From: Chryseobacterium polytrichastri
GTDB taxonomy: Bacteria; Bacteroidota; Bacteroidia; Flavobacteriales; Weeksellaceae
Assembly: GCF_900142445.1 (NCBI RefSeq)
Contig: NZ_FRAV01000022.1
Location: forward strand, 1 to 64,000
Reading direction: 5' to 3'
Length of the DNA: 64,000 nt
Below the pieces are notes generated by a model that saw only the letters and a list, made by a program, of their open reading frames with translations, did not search any database and was not told where the DNA came from. A program made the translations under genes and the position numbers. This document shows positions 60,169 to 64,000 of this stretch, one piece after another (the stretch's first letter is position 1; each line of letters begins with the position of its first letter).

Positions 60169-61116
60169 ATGGCAGTATTCGTATACGCAGAAAATATAAA
60201 TGGAGTTTACAAAAAAGCAGCTTTCGAGGCAGTTTCTTATGCTAAGGCAGTTGCAGACCAAGCTGGAGATACCGTTACGGCAATCTCTGTAAACCCTACA
60301 GATTCTTCAGATTTATTGTATAAATATGGAGCATCAAATGTTATCAATATCAAAGACGAAGGTCTTAAAAGCTTTTCAGCTAAAGCATACGCTCAGGCTG
60401 TAAGTGAAGTAGCTAACGGAAACATTATCGTTTTCCCTCATACTACAGATGCTTCTTCAATTGCTCCAATGTTGGCAGTAATGAATGGTTTTGCCTTAAT
60501 TACAAATACATTGGCGGCTCCGGAAAGTCTTTCTCCATTCCAGGTGAAAAGAAGAGCTTTCTCTGGAAAAGGTTTTATGCACGCAAAAGCGGAAGGGAAT
60601 AATGTAATTCTTACAGTTTCTCAAAATGCTTTCGGTGTTAAAGAAAATGCAGTTTCAGGTGCTGAGGAAGTGAAAAACTTATCAGTGGCTAACGAAGATA
60701 CTAAAGTGATCTCTCACGAGCAAAGTTCTGGGAAATTAGATCTTAAAGAAGCTGAAGTAGTAGTTTCTGCAGGTAGAGGATTGAAAGGTCCTGAAAACTG
60801 GGGAATGATTGAAGAATTAGCAAATGTTTTAGGGGCTGCTACAGCTTGTTCTAAGCCAGTTTCTGACATCGGTTGGAGACCTCACACAGAGCACGTTGGA
60901 CAGACTGGTAAAGCAATTTCTCCAAATCTTTATATTGCAGTAGGTATTTCGGGAGCTATTCAGCACTTAGCTGGAGTAAACTCTTCTAAAACTATCGTTG
61001 TAATCAACAGTGATCCTGAAGCTCCGTTCTTCAAATCTGCTGATTATGGAGTCGTAGGAGACGCTTTCCAAATTATTCCTGCATTAACTGAGAAGATTAA
61101 GGCTATTAAAGGATAA
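60169..61116 (+). CDS. etfA: electron transfer flavoprotein subunit alpha
   Basis: A 315-residue ETF alpha subunit that carries FAD. The C-terminal FAD-binding domain is complete, with SAGRGLKGPENWGMIEELA, KPVSDIGWRPHTEHVGQTG, and VGISGAIQHLAG. It partners with EtfB to pass electrons to the quinone pool. The pair is followed by a strong terminator. Confidence 0.96.
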   Translation: MAVFVYAENINGVYKKAAFEAVSYAKAVADQAGDTVTAISVNPTDSSDLLYKYGASNVINIKDEGLKSFSAKAYAQAVSEVANGNIIVFPHTTDASSIAPMLAVMNGFALITNTLAAPESLSPFQVKRRAFSGKGFMHAKAEGNNVILTVSQNAFGVKENAVSGAEEVKNLSVANEDTKVISHEQSSGKLDLKEAEVVVSAGRGLKGPENWGMIEELANVLGAATACSKPVSDIGWRPHTEHVGQTGKAISPNLYIAVGISGAIQHLAGVNSSKTIVVINSDPEAPFFKSADYGVVGDAFQIIPALTEKIKAIKG

Positions 61117-61137
61117 AAACAATCCTATCAATAATAC

Positions 61138-61170
61138 AAACACCAAAGGTTATTCTTTGGTGTTTTTTTT
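61138..61170 (+). terminator. terminator of etfBA
   Basis: AAACACCAAAG/CTTTGGTGTTT perfect 11-bp stem with T8. Confidence 0.9.
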
Positions 61171-61454
61171 AGGACAATAACGAAATCATTAAAAGTAAAT
61201 GATAGTTCTTGAAAAGGGATTGTAATTAATTGTTAAGGTGATTTTTTCACGGTAAAGTATTGTTTACTATAAGGTTATATTTTTGACTGTATTTTTATTA
61301 AATTGAAATTAAAAAAATAATCATTTTTATAGCTTTATTTAAGCTTTAATGTGCTTTTTACCACATTTTCACCCCTATAATTTTCCAGTTATTTAGTATC
61401 TTTACAGGCTTTTATTTTTGACTAAAAATAGAAACCTGCAATAAAAAATTAAAT
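61171..61454. other. AT-rich gap without a gene
   Basis: I see no gene, RNA or repeat in this stretch. There are two TATTTTTG-like boxes (one at 61413-61420), which may be extra start sites for the next gene. Confidence 0.5.
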
Positions 61455-61462
61455 TATATTTG
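61455..61462 (+). promoter_or_regulatory. candidate -7 box giving a leaderless transcript
   Basis: TATATTTG ends 5 bases before the ATG at 61468. If used, the transcript would begin at or close to the start codon. Confidence 0.45.
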
Positions 61463-61467
61463 TAGCT

Positions 61468-62067
61468 ATGGATTATAAGCAGCTAATTATACGCGGAATA
61501 TCGTACAGCCAGACCCAATCAGGTGCGTACGCTTTGTTATTGGAACATGAAGAATCACACATAAAATTACCTGTTGTTATAGGAAATTTCGAGGCACAAT
61601 CTATTTCTCTTGGCTTAGAGAAAGATATTCATCCACCTCGTCCACTTACTCACGATTTATTTACAAAATTTATCACCTCTGCAAATTATGAGCTCATCTC
61701 TGTGATCATTTATCAGATTGTAGATGGTGTTTTCTTTTCAAATATTAATTTCAAAAATAAGAGTAATGATGAAGAATTAATTCTTGATGCCAGAACTTCT
61801 GATGCAGTAGCAATGGCAGTAAGATTTGATGCTCCTATTTTTACGACTCAGCAAGTATTAAATGAAGCGGGAATTCTCTTGGAGCTGGAAGATGTTGCCA
61901 AAGAAGATCAACCGTTTTCAGAAACTGTTCAGGCTGAGGATAATTTAATATCTCTTTCTATGGAAGAGCTTCAGAAGCTATTGGATGAAGCGGTAAAAGA
62001 AGAAGATTATGACACTGCTTTGGAGATCCAGGAGGAAATCAAAAGGAGGAAAAAGAAAATTGACTAA
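61468..62067 (+). CDS. bifunctional nuclease (DUF151) with UVR motif
   Basis: A 199-residue protein. Residues 1-130 match the DUF151 bifunctional nuclease domain (QSGAYALLLEHEESHIKLPV, IGNFEAQSISLGLE, ARTSDAVAMAVRFDAPIF). Residues 160-195 form a UvrB/UvrC-type UVR motif (EELQKLLDEAVKEEDYDTAL). This architecture is common in Bacteroidota; its substrate in the cell is not settled. The nucleoside permease gene follows after 21 bases. Confidence 0.9.
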   Translation: MDYKQLIIRGISYSQTQSGAYALLLEHEESHIKLPVVIGNFEAQSISLGLEKDIHPPRPLTHDLFTKFITSANYELISVIIYQIVDGVFFSNINFKNKSNDEELILDARTSDAVAMAVRFDAPIFTTQQVLNEAGILLELEDVAKEDQPFSETVQAEDNLISLSMEELQKLLDEAVKEEDYDTALEIQEEIKRRKKKID

Positions 62068-62088
62068 AAGAGATATTTTACACTAACT

Positions 62089-63471
62089 ATGAATTTAAAA
62101 CTACGATTGACCATCCTTAGTTTTCTTCAGTTTTTTGTCTGGGGAGCATGGCTTATTACGATGGCTAACTTTTGGTTCGGTACAAAACATTGGGATGGAA
62201 CTCAGTTTGGAGCTGTTTTCGGAACAATGGGGATCGCTTCCATTTTTATGCCGACCATTACTGGGATTATTGCCGACAGATGGGTGAATGCAGAACGAAT
62301 TTTTTCCGTTTTACAAGTTCTTTACGGGGTTACACTTTTTATTTTACCACATACAGAAACCCCAAGCTCTTTTTACTTGATAATGCTTGTCGCAATGTGT
62401 TTTTATATGCCGACAATCGCTCTTGCAAACTCTATTTCTTATACGGTTTTGAAGAACAGTAATCTGGATGTTGTTAAAGATTTTCCTCCTATTCGTGTTT
62501 GGGGAACTATTGGATTTATTGTTGCCATGTGGGTTACCAATCTTACAGGAAATAAAGCCACAGAAGGGCAATTTTATATTGGAGGAGTAGCAGCAATTAT
62601 TTTGGGGATTTACGCATTAACTTTACCTAAATGCCCGCCACAGAAATTAATAGATAAAAGCACTTCTATATTTGAACAATTAGGTCTGAATGCATTTAAG
62701 CTATTTACTAATTATAAAACGGCTTTATTTTTCGGATTTTCGATGCTTTTGGGAGCTGCGTTACAGTTAACAAACGCTTACGGAGACGTATTTTTGAGTG
62801 AGTTTTCTCATTTTCCTAAATATGCAGAATCTTTTGTAGTTCAGAGATCAACGATTGTAATGTCCATTTCTCAGGTTTCTGAGACGCTATTTATTTTGGC
62901 GATTCCTTTCTTTTTAAAGAGATACGGAATTAAAAAGGTAATGTTAATTTCAATGTTTGCATGGGTTTTAAGATTTGGATTCTTTGCATACGGAACTCCG
63001 GAAGGATATGGTGTTTCATTAATCATTTTATCTTGTATTGTTTACGGAATGGCTTTCGATTTCTTTAATATTTCGGGCTCTCTCTTCGTAGAAACAACAA
63101 CGGATAAAAAACTTCGTTCTTCTGCACAAGGGTTGTTTATGATGATGACCAATGGTTTTGGAGCTTATTTTGGAAGTAATCTTGCGGGTTGGGCAATTGA
63201 TAAATTCTTCACGCATAAATTTGTAAATGCTACAGAATTATCAACTTATTTGGATACAACGCCAAATAATCCTTCTTTTCTTGAGATCCTTAAAAACACC
63301 TTCAATTCTGCTGTAAATGCTGATGGAACTTTAACTTCTGCAGTAATGCTAAGAGACTGGACAAATATTTGGTTGGCTTTTGCAGCTTATGCTTTTGTAT
63401 TAGCTATTCTTTTTGCTGTTTTATTTAAGCATGAACATAAACCTGAAGATGTTTCTTCAGTAAACCATTAA
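62089..63471 (+). CDS. nucleoside permease, MFS (NHS family)
   Basis: A 460-residue transporter with about 12 membrane helices. N-terminal LRLTILSFLQFFVWGAWLIT and the motif GIIADRWVNAERIF match nucleoside:H+ symporters of the NupG/XapB type. The loop after helix 10 is about 45 residues longer than in NupG (around NATELSTYLDTTPNNPS). The last residues are His/Glu-rich. It probably brings in nucleosides for salvage, fitting the presence of udk in the window. Confidence 0.88.
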   Translation: MNLKLRLTILSFLQFFVWGAWLITMANFWFGTKHWDGTQFGAVFGTMGIASIFMPTITGIIADRWVNAERIFSVLQVLYGVTLFILPHTETPSSFYLIMLVAMCFYMPTIALANSISYTVLKNSNLDVVKDFPPIRVWGTIGFIVAMWVTNLTGNKATEGQFYIGGVAAIILGIYALTLPKCPPQKLIDKSTSIFEQLGLNAFKLFTNYKTALFFGFSMLLGAALQLTNAYGDVFLSEFSHFPKYAESFVVQRSTIVMSISQVSETLFILAIPFFLKRYGIKKVMLISMFAWVLRFGFFAYGTPEGYGVSLIILSCIVYGMAFDFFNISGSLFVETTTDKKLRSSAQGLFMMMTNGFGAYFGSNLAGWAIDKFFTHKFVNATELSTYLDTTPNNPSFLEILKNTFNSAVNADGTLTSAVMLRDWTNIWLAFAAYAFVLAILFAVLFKHEHKPEDVSSVNH

Positions 63472-63496
63472 TTCAATAAATTAATTATTAAAATAC

Positions 63497-63528
63497 AAAA
63501 TGCACTTTTGAGAAAAGGTGCATTTTTC
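63497..63528 (+). terminator. terminator of the nucleoside permease gene
   Basis: AAAATGCACTTTT/AAAAGGTGCATTTT stem with a short loop and T tail. Confidence 0.82.
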
Positions 63529-63679
63529 GTTTTTTCAAGTAGTCTTTTATAAATTTTACCGTTTTATAGTTCATATATATAATATTGTTAATATGGGCAT
63601 TAAATATGGACGTAAAAACATAATGAATTGATGAATGTTAATTTTTAATTAATTGATAAAAGTTTGTTTTTATTACGGA

Positions 63680-63745
63680 ATGTTTAAAATTATAATCTTT
63701 ATTTTGAAACTAACGATTGTTTGGATGCGAATAATTTGTTTTTAA
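63680..63745 (+). CDS. possible 21-residue hydrophobic peptide
   Basis: An ATG opens 21 codons (MFKIIIFILKLTIVWMRIIC then F), mostly hydrophobic with a few Lys/Arg, and its stop lies on the start of a terminator hairpin. This is the layout of small membrane peptides. The base composition is so AT-rich that such a string can arise by chance, so the call is weak. No -7 box is certain. Confidence 0.25.
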   Translation: MFKIIIFILKLTIVWMRIICF

Positions 63746-63775
63746 AACACACTGATATAAAGTGTGTTTTTTTTT
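63744..63775 (+). terminator. terminator-like hairpin with no assigned gene
   Basis: AAAACACACT/AGTGTGTTTT stem with a 6- to 7-base loop and T9. The permease gene has its own terminator 250 bases upstream, so this one should end another transcript in between, or it regulates the edge gene. Confidence 0.8.
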
Positions 63776-63797
63776 GTATTTTGGCACTTTAAGAATT

Positions 63798-64000
63798 ATG
63801 AAAAATATTCAGTTATTAGGATTGTTATTGGTGGTTGTGGGTAGTTTTTTGCCCTTAGTCCACGTTCCGATTATAGGTAATTGGAATTACTGGAAGCTAG
63901 ACCATTCTTTGGCCATTACCTGTTGGATTCTTTCTGCAGGTGCCCTTTTTGGAATCGTGAATAACAGTGCGAAAATCGCAAGAACTTTTGCTGTTCTTTT
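63798..64000 (+). CDS. membrane protein, truncated by the window edge
   Basis: The first 67 codons of an open frame. The N-terminal segment (LLGLLLVVVGSFLPLVHVPI) and a second hydrophobic stretch (SLAITCWILSAGALFGIV) predict at least two membrane helices. The end is missing and no family can be named. A terminator-like hairpin ends 23 bases before its ATG. Confidence 0.65.
   Translation, partial: MKNIQLLGLLLVVVGSFLPLVHVPIIGNWNYWKLDHSLAITCWILSAGALFGIVNNSAKIARTFAVL

Overview
The window is a gene-dense, AT-rich chromosomal segment from a member of the Bacteroidota, most likely a Chryseobacterium-like flavobacterium. Four things point there: many genes are preceded by the Bacteroidota -7 promoter box TAnnTTTG rather than a sigma70 box; a secreted protease has a C-terminal type IX secretion sorting domain; alpha/beta-barrel outer-membrane proteins are abundant; and the F1Fo ATP synthase operon lacks the beta and epsilon genes, as is usual in this phylum. 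No rRNA, tRNA, CRISPR array or complete insertion sequence was seen.

Layout. 0.1-6.7 kb (minus strand): an unusual operon with two clear ATP-grasp ligases, a third ATP-grasp-like protein, a GCS2-type carboxylate-amine ligase, a class I glutamine amidotransferase, an alpha/beta hydrolase and a 92-residue protein of unknown family. This looks like a pathway for an uncharacterised peptide-like or amidated metabolite and is the best candidate for an undescribed system. An M17 leucyl aminopeptidase and an esterase with a glycogen-binding-like N-terminus lie upstream on the same strand. 9.6-14.7 kb: glycogen operon glgB-glgA-(exported coiled-coil protein)-glgC. 14.8-20.5 kb: SRPBCC protein, sucA-sucB, apaG. 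20.6-25.2 kb: DEDDh exonuclease, glycosyltransferase and LpxL-type acyltransferase, exported thioredoxin, aldehyde dehydrogenase. 25.2-30.4 kb: TolC/HlyD/MFS tripartite efflux operon with a divergent AraC regulator. 30.6-32.0 kb: rpsF-rpsR-rplI. 32.2-38.0 kb: ClC channel, an unknown protein, a 2-oxoacid dehydrogenase E2, a DUF62 SAM hydrolase and PhoH. 38.2-41.2 kb: four tandem outer-membrane beta-barrel genes. 41.3-48.3 kb: ffh, then the atp operon (small membrane protein, atpB-E-F-H-A-G). 48.4-52.0 kb: CNNM/CorC-type protein, clpS, secreted metalloprotease. 52.1-56.8 kb: udk, FtsB/DivIC-like protein, methylmalonyl-CoA mutase small subunit, DinB, a broken GxxExxY nuclease-like gene inside inverted repeats, a THUMP-like methyltransferase and a lipoprotein. 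57-64 kb: M20 dipeptidase, SDR oxidoreductase, etfB-etfA, a DUF151/UVR protein, a nucleoside permease and a truncated membrane protein at the edge.

Most genes are housekeeping. The accessory interest lies in the amidoligase operon, the inverted-repeat unit around the broken GxxExxY gene (whose right arm supplies the start codon of the next gene), several different intergenic inverted-repeat families, an 8-bp tandem repeat that runs over the ClC stop codon, and an 18-bp perfect palindrome in front of etfBA.
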